A stretch of DNA of 64,000 nucleotides from NCBI GenBank assembly GCA_022842205.1, contig JALHQA010000006.1, forward strand, positions 155,166 to 219,165, in the 5' to 3' direction. The notes beneath the pieces were generated by a model, which was given only the letters and a program-made list of their open reading frames with translations, had not been told where the DNA came from and did not search any database. Every line of letters begins with the position of its first letter. Position 1 is the stretch's first letter. A program made the position numbers and the translations under genes. Shown here one piece after another: positions 35,644 to 45,405 of this stretch. The DNA comes from Hyphomicrobiales bacterium. GTDB taxonomy: Bacteria; Pseudomonadota; Alphaproteobacteria; Rhizobiales; Methylopilaceae.

Positions 35644-37739
35644 TTCAGGCGTTCCCAGCCGCTGTCGGGCTCGAAGCGTTCGCCATGTGCCTTGGCAAGT
35701 TCATGCAGGCGTGCGACGACGGCATCGACGCCACGCTGGCGGGCATAATGCAGCGGACCGCCGCGGAACGGCGCAAAACCCGTTCCGAAGATCATCGAGC
35801 CGTCGATGATGTCTTCGGTCTCGGCCACGCCTTCGCGCAGGATTGCGACGCATGTATTCACCATGGGCAGGATCAGCCGATCGGCCAGTCCGTCAGGCGG
35901 CCTCGGCGAGTCCTTCGCCTTTTTGGCGTCGCCCTTCTCCCAAAGATAGATTCCGCGCCCCGTCTTGGCACCGAGTTCGCCCGCCGCGACCTTGTCCCTC
36001 AGCCATTGCGGCGCGTCCGGCATCGGCCACTTCAACTGCTCTTTCAGCACCTCTGAGACGTGAAGGCAGATGTCGAGGCCAACCTGGTCGGCGAGCTCAA
36101 TTGGCCCCATCGGCATGCCGAATTCGACGGCGGCCTTGTCGATGGTCTCCGGCTTCACGCCTTCGTCCAGCACGACCATCGCTTCGAGCATATAGGGCAG
36201 AAGCGCTCGGTTCACGACGAAGCCAGGCGCACTTTTCACCGGCGCGGGGAGCCGGTCGATCTGGCCGACAAAGGCACGCGCCGCGTCGAGCGTCGCCTTC
36301 GATGCCTTGTCGTGGCTCACCACCTCGACAAGCTGCATGCGCGACACCGGATTGAAGAAATGAATGCCGACCAGCCTTTCGGGACGGGCGAGGCCTTCGC
36401 GCAGTTCCTCAAGCGGTATGGACGACGTGTTGGTAGCGAGGATCGCGTCCTTCTTCATCCGCTGCTCGGCGACCGTAAAAACCTTCTTCTTGAGTTCGAG
36501 GTTTTCCGGCACAGCTTCGATGATGAGGTCAGCGCGAGCGACGCCGTCTCCATGCAGGTCCGGGATCATTCGGTCGAGTGCATCGCGCGTCAGCGCGCTC
36601 TTCTTTCCGATCTTGCCAAACAGAGACGCCGCCTTGCCGACGGCTTTCGCAAGCGGCTTCGGCTGCATGTCGGCGAGGCTGACATGCACACCCTGCCAAG
36701 CGCACCAGGCCGCGATATCGCCGCCCATCGCCCCGGCGCCGATGACGTGGACATGCTTCAGCGGCTCGGCCTTGCCAGCAAGCTTCTTCAGATTTTCGCG
36801 GAGGAAGAACACCCGGACGAGATTCTTCGCGGTCGGCGTAACGAGCAGCTTGGCGAAACTTGCGACCTCCGCGTCCTTCATCGTCCGCGGTTCGCCGCCG
36901 AGATCTTCCCACAGATCGATCAACGCATACGGCGCGGGGTAGTTCTTGCTTGGCGCCTTTTTCTCCGCTTCCTTGCGCATCTGTTTGGCAAAGAGGCGGC
37001 GGCCGAACGCTGTGCCGGCAATCGCACCGATTGCCTTCTGCGGCAGCGCACGCTTCGGCATGCGGAACGAGCCGTCAATGGCCGATTGCACTGCGTTCAG
37101 CACATGCCGCTCTTCCGTGACCGCATCGACAAGGCCCATCCCTTTCGCGGCGCGCGCCTGTACCGTGCGTCCCGTCAGCATCAGCGACATGGCTTCGACA
37201 GGATTTATGAGCTGCGTCGAACGCCATGTGCCGCCGAGGCCGGGATGAAGACCGAGCAGCACTTCCGGGAAACCATAGCGCGAGCCGTCGATGGCGATGC
37301 GCCGGTCGCAGGCGAGGATAAGCTCAAGCCCGCCGCCGAGGCAGAAACCGTGGACCACAGCGACCGTCGTGAACGGCAGCGCGTCGAGCCGGTCGAGGAT
37401 CCTGTTGCCCTCGGTCAGCATCGCCGCGATCTCGTCCTCGTCTGTCATCACGCCGAATTCGGTGATGTCCGCGCCGGCAACGAAGCCGGATTCCTTTGCC
37501 GAGCGCAGCACGAGCCCTTTGGCAGGAGCTGCCTCAAGCTCCGTCAATACCTCGCTGAGTTCGCGCAGTACGTCCATCGAAAGGATGTTGGCGGACGAGC
37601 CCTGCTTGTCGAGCAGAAGCCAGGCGACGTCGTCTTTCGTGCGCGTCAGCCGCCAGTGTTTCCATTTCGATTTCTTGGCCGGCTTCGGGCCGAGTTCGAG
37701 GTTGCGTTCCTCAAGAACGCTCATCGCGATTCCGGTCAT
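35640..37739 (-). CDS. fadJ: Bifunctional enoyl-CoA hydratase/3-hydroxyacyl-CoA dehydrogenase (FadJ/FadB-like)
   Basis: The 699-residue protein has an N-terminal crotonase domain (SGFVAGADITEF and HGFCLGGGLELILACDRRIA, giving the oxyanion hole and catalytic Glu) and C-terminal NAD-dependent dehydrogenase domains, with VIGAGAMGGDIAAW, ATNTSSIPL, FFNPVSRMQLVEVV and the PGFVVNRALLPYMLEA block. It carries out steps two and three of beta-oxidation. It begins one base after the thiolase stop and overlaps the next gene by four bases. Its length is closer to FadJ than FadB. Confidence 0.93.
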   Translation of the reverse strand: MTGIAMSVLEERNLELGPKPAKKSKWKHWRLTRTKDDVAWLLLDKQGSSANILSMDVLRELSEVLTELEAAPAKGLVLRSAKESGFVAGADITEFGVMTDEDEIAAMLTEGNRILDRLDALPFTTVAVVHGFCLGGGLELILACDRRIAIDGSRYGFPEVLLGLHPGLGGTWRSTQLINPVEAMSLMLTGRTVQARAAKGMGLVDAVTEERHVLNAVQSAIDGSFRMPKRALPQKAIGAIAGTAFGRRLFAKQMRKEAEKKAPSKNYPAPYALIDLWEDLGGEPRTMKDAEVASFAKLLVTPTAKNLVRVFFLRENLKKLAGKAEPLKHVHVIGAGAMGGDIAAWCAWQGVHVSLADMQPKPLAKAVGKAASLFGKIGKKSALTRDALDRMIPDLHGDGVARADLIIEAVPENLELKKKVFTVAEQRMKKDAILATNTSSIPLEELREGLARPERLVGIHFFNPVSRMQLVEVVSHDKASKATLDAARAFVGQIDRLPAPVKSAPGFVVNRALLPYMLEAMVVLDEGVKPETIDKAAVEFGMPMGPIELADQVGLDICLHVSEVLKEQLKWPMPDAPQWLRDKVAAGELGAKTGRGIYLWEKGDAKKAKDSPRPPDGLADRLILPMVNTCVAILREGVAETEDIIDGSMIFGTGFAPFRGGPLHYARQRGVDAVVARLHELAKAHGERFEPDSGWERLK

Positions 37740-37740
37740 G

Positions 37741-39027
37741 TCAGACAGCCTCGATCAGCATGGCGCCGCCCTGCCCGCCGCCGATGCATTGGGTGGCGAG
37801 CCCGCGCTTCTTGCCGAGGCGCTTGAGGGCATTCACGACGTGGAGGACAATACGATTGCCGGAGGCGGCAACCGGATGGCCGAGTGCGATCGCCCCGCCA
37901 TCAATGTTGAGTTTCGTACGATCGATCTTGCCGAAGGCGCCATCGAGGCCGAATACATCTTTCGAGAACTTCTCGTCCTCGAAAGCGCGCAGGCAGCCGA
38001 GCACCTGCGCGGCAAACGCCTCGTTCAGCTCCCACACATCGACATCGTCCTTCGACATGTCGTTGCGTTTCAGGACTTCGACCGAGCACAGCGCTGGTCC
38101 GAGCCCCATGATCTCGGGGTCGAGCGCGGACCAGTAGCTGTCGACGATGACGGCCTTCGGCGTCAGTCCGTGCTTCTTCACCGCGTCTTCCGACGCGAGG
38201 ATGACCCAGCTCGCGCCGTCCGTGATCTGCGAGGAATTGCCGGCCGTCACCTTGCCCCATGGCCGCTCGAACGCGGGCGAGAGTTTCGCCAGCTTGTCGA
38301 CCGAAGAGTCCGGCCGCACGCCGTCGTCATGATCATACAGCATGCCGTCGCGGCCGAAGGCGGGTTCGACCTCGTTGGCCAGCACACCCTCGGCCTGCGC
38401 CTTCGCAAGACGCAAATGGCTCTCGACCGCATACTGGTCGCATTCCTGTCGCGAGATATCGAACAGATGCGCGACCAGCTCCGCCGTCTGCCCCATGCCG
38501 AGATCGGTGATCGGGTCTGTGAGGCCCTGCACAAGACCGATGACCGGCTTGAAGAAGCTCGGCCGCCATGCCGTCAGCGCCTTCAGCTTCGCGCTCGTAC
38601 CGCGCGCGCCGTTGAGAGCCGCGAACCAGTTCACCGCATCGCGATTGTAGAGAAGCGCCGAATGACTCAGCGCCTCCGTGCCGCCGGCGAGAACGAGATC
38701 GTCCGTGCCATTCTGTATGTATCTGTAGGCGGTGTCGATCGACTGCATGCCCGAGCCGCAATTGATCTGCACCGAGAACGCCGGCATCTCCTCGCCCATG
38801 CCGAGCCTGAGCGCGGCGACACGCGCCGGGTTCATCTCGTTGGCGACGACATTGACGCAGCCGAGGATTACCTGGTCGAAATCGGTCGGCTTGAAATTCT
38901 GGCGCAGCAGAAGCGGTCGCCCACATTGCACGGCAAGATCGACCGGCGTGAACGGCCCCACGCCGCCCCGCGCGCGCAGGAAAGGCGTGCGCGCGCCGTC
39001 AATGATATAGACCGGACGACCCTTCAT
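37741..39027 (-). CDS. fadI: Acetyl-CoA acyltransferase (thiolase), FadI-like
   Basis: The thiolase of 428 residues cleaves 3-ketoacyl-CoA in beta-oxidation. It has the nucleophilic Cys in INCGSGMQSID, NEAFAAQVL, the catalytic His in GGAIALGHPVAASG and the second Cys in TQCIGGGQGG. Its length fits the long FadI branch. It overlaps the fadE stop by four bases (ATGA) and is followed after one base by the fadJ-like gene, as expected for the alpha-beta complex. Confidence 0.93.
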   Translation of the reverse strand: MKGRPVYIIDGARTPFLRARGGVGPFTPVDLAVQCGRPLLLRQNFKPTDFDQVILGCVNVVANEMNPARVAALRLGMGEEMPAFSVQINCGSGMQSIDTAYRYIQNGTDDLVLAGGTEALSHSALLYNRDAVNWFAALNGARGTSAKLKALTAWRPSFFKPVIGLVQGLTDPITDLGMGQTAELVAHLFDISRQECDQYAVESHLRLAKAQAEGVLANEVEPAFGRDGMLYDHDDGVRPDSSVDKLAKLSPAFERPWGKVTAGNSSQITDGASWVILASEDAVKKHGLTPKAVIVDSYWSALDPEIMGLGPALCSVEVLKRNDMSKDDVDVWELNEAFAAQVLGCLRAFEDEKFSKDVFGLDGAFGKIDRTKLNIDGGAIALGHPVAASGNRIVLHVVNALKRLGKKRGLATQCIGGGQGGAMLIEAV

Positions 39028-41306
39028 TCGGCGGCGGCTTTGGCCCGACGCTGCCTCGGTTTCGGTTGAGATGGCTTCTCTCCCTTGGTCTTCTTCTCGT
39101 AGATCGCCGAGACGTCTTCCGGCGCGAAATCGTCAACGGCAACGACGAGGCTGACGGCTTCCGTCACCTTCTCCAGCGTTGCCATGTCATCCTTGGAAAT
39201 GACGCCGCGCTCAAGCGCCGCGGCGGGATCCCGCATGCCGAGCGCCTTCATCCGGTCTCTGATCGGCTCGGCGACCGCCACCAGTTCAAACGCGCGGGCG
39301 AGGCGCTTCATGCCCTCGTTCTCCGCATCGCGCGCGATGCCGGCCGTCAGCCTGTCGCGCGCGGCGGATGGCTTCAGCAGCATCTCCGCCGTCGCCTGAA
39401 TGACGGCGTCGGACGGGCCGCGCCGGCGGATGCCGAACGGCATCAGGAGGAACCGCAAGAACCACGCAACCGGCCTTGCCGGCAAATTGGCGAGAATTTC
39501 GTCGAGACGTTGCTCGATGGTCAGGAAACCAGTCTGCATCGAGTATTCGAGCACCGGAAGATCGGCCTCCTGCCGTCCTTCGTCGTGCCAGCGCTTCAGC
39601 GCCGCCGACAGCAGGAACAACTCGGAGAGGATATCGCCGTAGCGCGCCGACAGCATTTCGCGCCGCTTCAGCGCGCCGCCCATGGTCAGCAGCGCCATGT
39701 CGGCGGCAAGGCAGAACGCCGCCGAATAACGCGACAGCTGCTGGAAGTATTTACGCGCGGGGCCGGCGTCCGGCGCGGGCGCGAACATGCCGCCGGTCCA
39801 TGCACGGAACCAGGCGCGGAACAGGTTCGTCGTCGCCAGCCACGCATGCGCCCAGAATGCTTTGTCGAACGCTTCGAGCGCGCGCGTCCTGTTCTTGTGG
39901 CCAAGCGCCAGCATCTCCGAAAGCAGGAACGGATGGCTGCGGATCGCGCCCTGGCCGAAGATGATGAGCGAACGCGTCAGGATATTCGCGCCTTCAACCG
40001 TGATGCCGATCGGGATGGCGCGGTATATATTGGTCAGGTAGTTCAGTGGTCCGTCGATCACCGCCTTGCCGGCATGAATGTCCATCGCGTCGTTGATCGC
40101 GGTGCGCATGCGCTCGGTGGCGTGATACTTCATTATGCCGGAGATCACCGCCGGCTTCTTGCCCATATCGAGACCCGCGCAGGTCAACCGCCGCGCGCCG
40201 TCGACCACGTAGGCGTAGCCCGCGAGGCGCGCGAGACGTTCCTGCACGCCTTCGAACTTGCCGATGGGAATGTTGAACTGCTGGCGGATCGCCGCATAAG
40301 CTCCCGTCGTATGTGCGGACATGACGATGGCGGCACACGACAACGACGGCAGCGAAATGCCGCGTCCCGCCGCCAGTGCGCTCATCAGCATCTGCCAGCC
40401 CTGGCCGACGCGCTCCTGCCCGCCGATCACGGCGTCCATAGGCACGAACACATCCTCGCCCCAGTTGGGACCGTTCTGAAACATCTGTCCGGACGGTATA
40501 TGCCGCCGCCCGATGCTCACCCCGTCCGCGTCCGTCGGCACGAGAGCGACGGTGATGCCGATATTCTCGCCCTTGCCCAACAGGTTGTCGGGATCCTGAA
40601 GCTTGAACGCCAGGCCGAGGACGGTCGCGACCGGGCCGAGCGTGATATAGCGCTTGTGCCAGTTGAGCCGGATGCCGAGCACATTGCCGTTCTTGCCCGG
40701 CCCCATCGTAACGACGCCTGTGTCGGTCATCGCGGCGGCATCGGAGCCGGCTTCCGGGCTGGTCAAACCGAAACACGGAATCTCGCGGCCATCGGCCAGC
40801 CGCGGCAGCCAGTGGTTCTGCTGCTCTTTGGTGCCGAACTGGTGCAGAAGTTCGCCCGGACCGAGCGAGTTCGGCACCATCACCGTCACCGCCGCCGTCA
40901 ATGAGCGCGTCGAGACCTTCCGCACGACTTCCGAATGCGCATACGCCGAGAAGCCAAGCCCGCCGTGCTTCTTCGGAATGATCATGCCGAAGAACTTCCT
41001 GGACTTCAGAAAGTCCCAGACCTCCGGCGGCAGGTCGCCAAGCTCGCGGTTGATCTTCCAGTCGTCGAGCATGTCGCACAGCTCTTCGACCGGACCGTTG
41101 AGAAACGCTGTTTCGTCGTCGGACAGCTTGGCGGGCGGAAAGGCCAGCAGCTTGTCCCAGTCGGGATTTCCGGCAAACAGGTCTGCGTCCCACCAGACAT
41201 CGCCGGCCTCGATGGCCGCGCGCTCGGTTTCGGACATGCTCGGCAGCGCCTTCTGCGCCCAGCCGAAGATTGGCTTCGTAATCCAGTCCCGTCGCCAGGA
41301 AGTCAT
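39024..41306 (-). CDS. fadE: Acyl-CoA dehydrogenase FadE
   Basis: The 760-residue protein fits the long FadE type rather than the 380-residue short acyl-CoA dehydrogenases. The central dehydrogenase domain has FGLTSPEAGSDAAAMTDTGVV and IIPKKHGGLGFSAYAHSEVV, and the C-terminal part matches DUF1974 (RMPFGIRRRGPSD-type block). The tail is Lys/Arg-rich. It introduces the first double bond into fatty acyl-CoA. It leads a four-gene minus-strand operon with thiolase, hydratase-dehydrogenase and CoA transferase. Confidence 0.93.
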   Translation of the reverse strand: MTSWRRDWITKPIFGWAQKALPSMSETERAAIEAGDVWWDADLFAGNPDWDKLLAFPPAKLSDDETAFLNGPVEELCDMLDDWKINRELGDLPPEVWDFLKSRKFFGMIIPKKHGGLGFSAYAHSEVVRKVSTRSLTAAVTVMVPNSLGPGELLHQFGTKEQQNHWLPRLADGREIPCFGLTSPEAGSDAAAMTDTGVVTMGPGKNGNVLGIRLNWHKRYITLGPVATVLGLAFKLQDPDNLLGKGENIGITVALVPTDADGVSIGRRHIPSGQMFQNGPNWGEDVFVPMDAVIGGQERVGQGWQMLMSALAAGRGISLPSLSCAAIVMSAHTTGAYAAIRQQFNIPIGKFEGVQERLARLAGYAYVVDGARRLTCAGLDMGKKPAVISGIMKYHATERMRTAINDAMDIHAGKAVIDGPLNYLTNIYRAIPIGITVEGANILTRSLIIFGQGAIRSHPFLLSEMLALGHKNRTRALEAFDKAFWAHAWLATTNLFRAWFRAWTGGMFAPAPDAGPARKYFQQLSRYSAAFCLAADMALLTMGGALKRREMLSARYGDILSELFLLSAALKRWHDEGRQEADLPVLEYSMQTGFLTIEQRLDEILANLPARPVAWFLRFLLMPFGIRRRGPSDAVIQATAEMLLKPSAARDRLTAGIARDAENEGMKRLARAFELVAVAEPIRDRMKALGMRDPAAALERGVISKDDMATLEKVTEAVSLVVAVDDFAPEDVSAIYEKKTKGEKPSQPKPRQRRAKAAAE

Positions 41307-41394
41307 ATAAGCGTCCTCGCCAGCCTCATCCGGAGATAGGTCTCCGGGCAGGATTTCGACAGTTCGAACGCGACGAATTTACGAACGGAGGGAT

Positions 41395-42390
41395 TTACTC
41401 GAAGTGAAACTTGCCCATTTCGCGGTGCTCGGCGCGAATCCGCCGCACCGTGCCCGTCGCTGAACGATACACCACGGTTTCGGTTTCAATGTAGTCGGGC
41501 CCGAAGAATACACCGGAAACGAGTGGTCCGGTCGTCACACCCGTGGCCGCGACGATGACGTCGCCTGAAGCCAGGTCCGTCACCTCATAACGCCGCTTGG
41601 GGTCCGAGATGCCCATCTTCGCCGCCCGCTCGATCTTTTCGGGCGTGTCGAGCACAAGCCGCGCCTGCATCTGACCGCCGACGCAGCGGAGCGCCGAAGC
41701 GGCCAGCACGCCTTCGGGCGCGGCGCCGATGCCCATATAGAGGTCGATCCCCGTTTCAGCGGGTCGGGTCGTATAGATCACGCCCGCGACGTCACCATCG
41801 GTGATGAGGCGGACCCGCGCACCGGTCGCACGGCATTTCTCGATCATCTGATGGTGGCGCGGCCGGTCGAGCATCAGCACGCCGATCTCGCTGGGGCTGA
41901 CACCCTTGGCCTTCGCCAGATTGATCACGTTCTCGTCCGGAGGCGCATCGAGATCGACTACGCCTTCCTTGTAGCCGGGGCCTATCGCGATCTTCTGCAT
42001 ATACGCGTCCGGTGCGTGCAACAGCGTGCCGCCTTCGGCCATGGCCATCACGCAGATTGCGCCGGGCGTGTCGTCGGCGCAGAGCGCGGTGCCTTCCAGC
42101 GGGTCGACCGCGATGTCGACCTTCGGGCCCTTCTTCGAACCGATATTCTCGCCGATGAACAGCATCGGCGCCTCGTCGCGTTCGCCCTCGCCGATCACGA
42201 CGGTTCCGTCGATCTCGAGCTTGGCCAGTTCGCGCCGCATCGCGTCAACGGCCGCTTGATCCGCCGCGTTCTTGTCGCCGCGTCCACGCCAACGGGCCGA
42301 CGCCACCGCCGCACGTTCGGTTACCCGCACCAGTTCGAGCGTCAGGATGCGTTCGATAAACTTGCCGGGTTCGACGGTGACCTTGGCCAA
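41395..42390 (-). CDS. glpX: Class II fructose-1,6-bisphosphatase GlpX
   Basis: GlpX hydrolyses fructose-1,6-bisphosphate in gluconeogenesis. The 331-residue product has the metal and phosphate motifs GEGERDEAPML and DIAVDPLEGT, with VIVAATGVTTGPLVSGV near the end. The start is a TTG directly after the hom stop codon TAA and in the same frame (TAA-TTG), so no alternative upstream start exists; an AAGGAAAA stretch at the end of hom can serve as binding site. It is coupled to hom. Confidence 0.93.
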   Translation of the reverse strand: MAKVTVEPGKFIERILTLELVRVTERAAVASARWRGRGDKNAADQAAVDAMRRELAKLEIDGTVVIGEGERDEAPMLFIGENIGSKKGPKVDIAVDPLEGTALCADDTPGAICVMAMAEGGTLLHAPDAYMQKIAIGPGYKEGVVDLDAPPDENVINLAKAKGVSPSEIGVLMLDRPRHHQMIEKCRATGARVRLITDGDVAGVIYTTRPAETGIDLYMGIGAAPEGVLAASALRCVGGQMQARLVLDTPEKIERAAKMGISDPKRRYEVTDLASGDVIVAATGVTTGPLVSGVFFGPDYIETETVVYRSATGTVRRIRAEHREMGKFHFE

Positions 42391-43707
42391 TTACTTTTCC
42401 TTTTCGATACGAATGACCTGGGGCGCGCCCTGGATATGCCCATCGGCAAGCACAGCCATCAGCGCACGGCGCACGGCGGACTCGCTGGTCGCATGGGTGA
42501 TAAGAACCAGCGGCACCGTGTTCTTGTCGGATGCCGCGGCCGGCGCTTTCGCCCGCGGCTTCTTTTGCAGAATGCTTTCGAGCGAGATTTGCTGCTCGGC
42601 CATGCGCGTCGCGATGGCGGCCGCGGTGCCGGGAAGATCCACGACATCGAGCCGGATGTAATAACCGCCCTCGTGTGTCTGGATCGGCGCACGGCGCGGC
42701 GTTGCGAGTTGGGCCACCGGAATGCCGAACGGCTGCCGGATCATGCCGCGGGACACATCGACGATGTCGGCGATCACCGCGGACGCCGTCGGGTCGCCGC
42801 CGGCCCCGGGTCCGATCAGCGTGATATCGCTGGCCGAACCGCTGATCTGCACGGCATTGGTCACGCCCATCACCTGCGCGAGCGGGTCGCTGCGCGGCAC
42901 CATAGCGGGGTGGACACGCTGCTCGATCCCGCCATCGGCGCGCGTTGCAACACCCAGAAGCTTGATGCGGAATCCGAGTTCGTCGGCCATCGCGATATCG
43001 AGCCGCGAGATCGTCTGAATACCTTCGACATAGATGGCGTCGGCGTCGATCTTCGTGCCGAAGGCGAGGCTCGTCAGTATCGACAGCTTGTGGGCGGTGT
43101 CGAAACCGCCGATGTCGAAAGTCGGATCGGCTTCGGCGTAGCCAAGCGCCTGCGCTTGGCTGAGAGCCGTATCGAAGTCGAGCCCATCCTCCTCCATCTT
43201 CGTCAGGATGAAATTGCAGGTACCGTTCAGGATGCCGGAAACGCGCGACAGCTGGCTGCCGGGCAGCGCCTCGCGCAATGTCTTGATGATCGGGATGCCG
43301 CCACCGACAGCGGCTTCGAATGCAAGAGCGACGTTCTTTTCTTCCGCCAGCTCGGCGAGCGCCATTCCATGTGCCGACAACAGGGCCTTGTTCGCCGTAA
43401 CGACGGATTTGCCGGCTTTCAGCGCAGCTTCCACCGTGTCGCGCGCTGGCCCTTCGGCCCCGCCGATTAGCTCGACAACGAGATCGACGTTATCGTCCGC
43501 CGCCAGCGAAACCGGATCGTCGTGCCAGCGCACATTGCCGAGATCGATCTTGCGCTCGCGGTTCCTGTTGCGCGCCGAAACGGCCGTTACATGAATCGGC
43601 CGTCCGGCCGACGCGGCCAGCGTATCCCGCCGCTCGCCGAGAATGCGCACAACCGCCGCTCCCACCGTGCCGAGCCCGGCGACGCCGACTTTCAACGCTG
43701 CTGCCAT
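42391..43707 (-). CDS. hom: Homoserine dehydrogenase
   Basis: The enzyme reduces aspartate semialdehyde to homoserine, towards threonine and methionine. The 438-residue protein has the N-terminal NAD(P) fold (GVAGLGTVGAAVVRIL), SGILNGTCNFIL, the catalytic Lys region YAEADPTFDIGGFDTAHKLSIL, and a C-terminal ACT domain (YYIRLDVVDLPGTAAAI) for feedback control by threonine. It lies 30 bases after an aminotransferase gene, and its TAA abuts the TTG start of glpX in the same frame. Confidence 0.95.
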   Translation of the reverse strand: MAAALKVGVAGLGTVGAAVVRILGERRDTLAASAGRPIHVTAVSARNRNRERKIDLGNVRWHDDPVSLAADDNVDLVVELIGGAEGPARDTVEAALKAGKSVVTANKALLSAHGMALAELAEEKNVALAFEAAVGGGIPIIKTLREALPGSQLSRVSGILNGTCNFILTKMEEDGLDFDTALSQAQALGYAEADPTFDIGGFDTAHKLSILTSLAFGTKIDADAIYVEGIQTISRLDIAMADELGFRIKLLGVATRADGGIEQRVHPAMVPRSDPLAQVMGVTNAVQISGSASDITLIGPGAGGDPTASAVIADIVDVSRGMIRQPFGIPVAQLATPRRAPIQTHEGGYYIRLDVVDLPGTAAAIATRMAEQQISLESILQKKPRAKAPAAASDKNTVPLVLITHATSESAVRRALMAVLADGHIQGAPQVIRIEKEK

Positions 43708-43737
43708 GAATACTTCCGAAAGACTGGACGGCGCACG

Positions 43738-44955
43738 TCAGCGCGCCGCCGCGAGGGGCACCACGTTGTGCAATGTCTGGTCCGAAGTTTCAAGGAAACG
43801 CCGGATGTTACGCGCAGCCTGACGGATGCGGTGCTCGTTCTCGACGAGCGCGATACGAACGAAATCATCGCCGTGCTCGCCGAAGCCCGCACCCGGTGAA
43901 ACGGCCACATCGGCCTTCTCGACCAGAAGTTTCGCGAATTCCACCGACCCCATGGCGCGGAATTTGTCGGGGATCGGCGCCCACGCAAACATCGAGGCGC
44001 TCGGCGACGGGATCTTCCAGCCGGCCTTGGTGAAGGTATCGACCAGCACATCGCGGCGGCGCTTGTAGATCGCGCGCATGTCGTCGACGCAATCCTGCGG
44101 GCCGTTTAGCGCGGCGGACGCCGCCACCTGGATCGGCGTGAACGCGCCATAGTCGAGATAGGACTTCACACGCGCCAGCGCCGCGATCAGCCGCTCGTTG
44201 CCGACAGCGAAACCGACGCGCCAGCCCGGCATCGAATAGGTCTTCGACATCGAGGTGAACTCGACAGCGACGTCGAACGCCCCGGGCGCCTGCAGGATCG
44301 ACGGCGGCGGATCGTCGAAATAGATTTCCGAATAGGCGATGTCGGACAACACGAAGATTTCGTGCTTCTTCGCGAACGCGACGAGGTCTTTATAGAATTC
44401 GAGATCGGCCACTTCCGCCGTCGGGTTTGACGGGTAGCAGACGATGACCGCGACCGGCTTCGGTATCGAATGCTGGATCGCGCGCTCAAGGGCATGGAAA
44501 TAGTCCGGCCCGGGCGTCGATGGCACGTTGCGGACCACGCCGCCCGCCATCAGGAAGCCGAAGGCATGGATCGGATAGCTCGGGTTCGGCACAAGCACGA
44601 CATCACCGGGCGCGGTGATCGCCTGCGCCATGTTGGCGAAACCCTCTTTCGAACCGAGGGTCGCGACGACCTGCGTTTCCGGGTTCAGCCGCACGCCGAA
44701 CCTGCGCTCGTAATAGGCCGCCTGCGCCTTGCGCAGGCCCGGAATGCCCTTCGACGCCGAATAGCGGTTGGTGCGCGGCTTGTTGGCGTTTTCGCAAAGC
44801 TTCGCCGTGATGTGTTCGGGCGTCGGCAGGTCGGGATTGCCCATGCCGAGGTCGATGATGTCTGCCCCGTTTTTGCGCGCGAGCGCCTTCACCCGGTTCA
44901 CCTGCTCGAAAACATAGGGCGGCAAACGGCGAATGGAGTGAAAGTCTTGGGTCAT
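43738..44955 (-). CDS. Class I/II PLP-dependent aminotransferase (AlaC/DapL-like)
   Basis: The 405-residue fold-type I aminotransferase has DLGMGNPDLPTP, the CYPSNPTAEV block with Asn, SDIAYSEIYFDD with Asp and Tyr, and the PLP Lys in FTSMSKTYSMPGWRVGFAVG. It belongs to the group annotated as LL-diaminopimelate aminotransferase or glutamate-pyruvate transaminase AlaC. Its place right before hom points to aspartate-family or alanine metabolism, but substrate cannot be fixed from sequence. Confidence 0.85.
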   Translation of the reverse strand: MTQDFHSIRRLPPYVFEQVNRVKALARKNGADIIDLGMGNPDLPTPEHITAKLCENANKPRTNRYSASKGIPGLRKAQAAYYERRFGVRLNPETQVVATLGSKEGFANMAQAITAPGDVVLVPNPSYPIHAFGFLMAGGVVRNVPSTPGPDYFHALERAIQHSIPKPVAVIVCYPSNPTAEVADLEFYKDLVAFAKKHEIFVLSDIAYSEIYFDDPPPSILQAPGAFDVAVEFTSMSKTYSMPGWRVGFAVGNERLIAALARVKSYLDYGAFTPIQVAASAALNGPQDCVDDMRAIYKRRRDVLVDTFTKAGWKIPSPSASMFAWAPIPDKFRAMGSVEFAKLLVEKADVAVSPGAGFGEHGDDFVRIALVENEHRIRQAARNIRRFLETSDQTLHNVVPLAAAR

Positions 44956-45012
44956 CGACAGTAATCCCGGGACGAATAGTGTGCTTATACCACTGAAAAT
45001 GGCGGATTCGCG

Positions 45013-45270
45013 CTAGTTCGCGGCCACCGGAGCTGATTTTGGCTTGCGGCCTGCCCGGCGCTCAAGCTCCGCCTCCGCTGCCGCCCGTTCTTCCGGCGTC
45101 ATCGCTTTCTGTTTCGCCTGCTGGGTGGGGTCCAGATTGATGTTCGGATAAGCCAGGTCAGCCGGCTGCGGCGCGAGCCCAAATCGTTCGCTCGGTGTCG
45201 AACAACCCCCGACCATCGCCCCAAAAGCGGCGGCCAGCCCGAGAATTATCAAGGCTCTGATCCCGTCCAC
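45013..45270 (-). CDS. Small lipoprotein
   Basis: A GTG at 45270, seven bases after AGGAG, gives an 85-residue product with a lipoprotein signal (hydrophobic stretch then MVGGCS lipobox). The mature part is polar, with LDPTQQAKQKAMTPEERAAAEAELERRAG near the end, probably helical. The upstream extension to 45363 lacks a good start and would bury the signal. Membrane anchoring is likely; function unknown. Confidence 0.68.
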   Translation of the reverse strand: MDGIRALIILGLAAAFGAMVGGCSTPSERFGLAPQPADLAYPNINLDPTQQAKQKAMTPEERAAAEAELERRAGRKPKSAPVAAN

Positions 45271-45405
45271 AACTCTACTCCTGAGACCAAGGTGACCGAA
45301 TAGCCCTGAATGCCCGGTGAACGCTAGTCCTCGCTCGGGCCGGGCCAAGGAAATATAATACATTCCCTTCGAGTAATATGAAGCAGCCGACCGCCCGCGG
45401 CGCCA

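Noticed and set aside
36060..37826. 588-codon open frame opposite the fadJ-like gene
   Set aside because: Antisense artefact of GC-rich coding sequence; no domain recognisable.
39066..40904. 612-codon open frame on the plus strand opposite fadE
   Set aside because: Antisense artefact of a certain gene; the translated product is low-complexity and Arg-rich.
41851..43470. 539-codon open frame opposite glpX and hom
   Set aside because: It crosses two well-supported genes on the other strand and has no family features.
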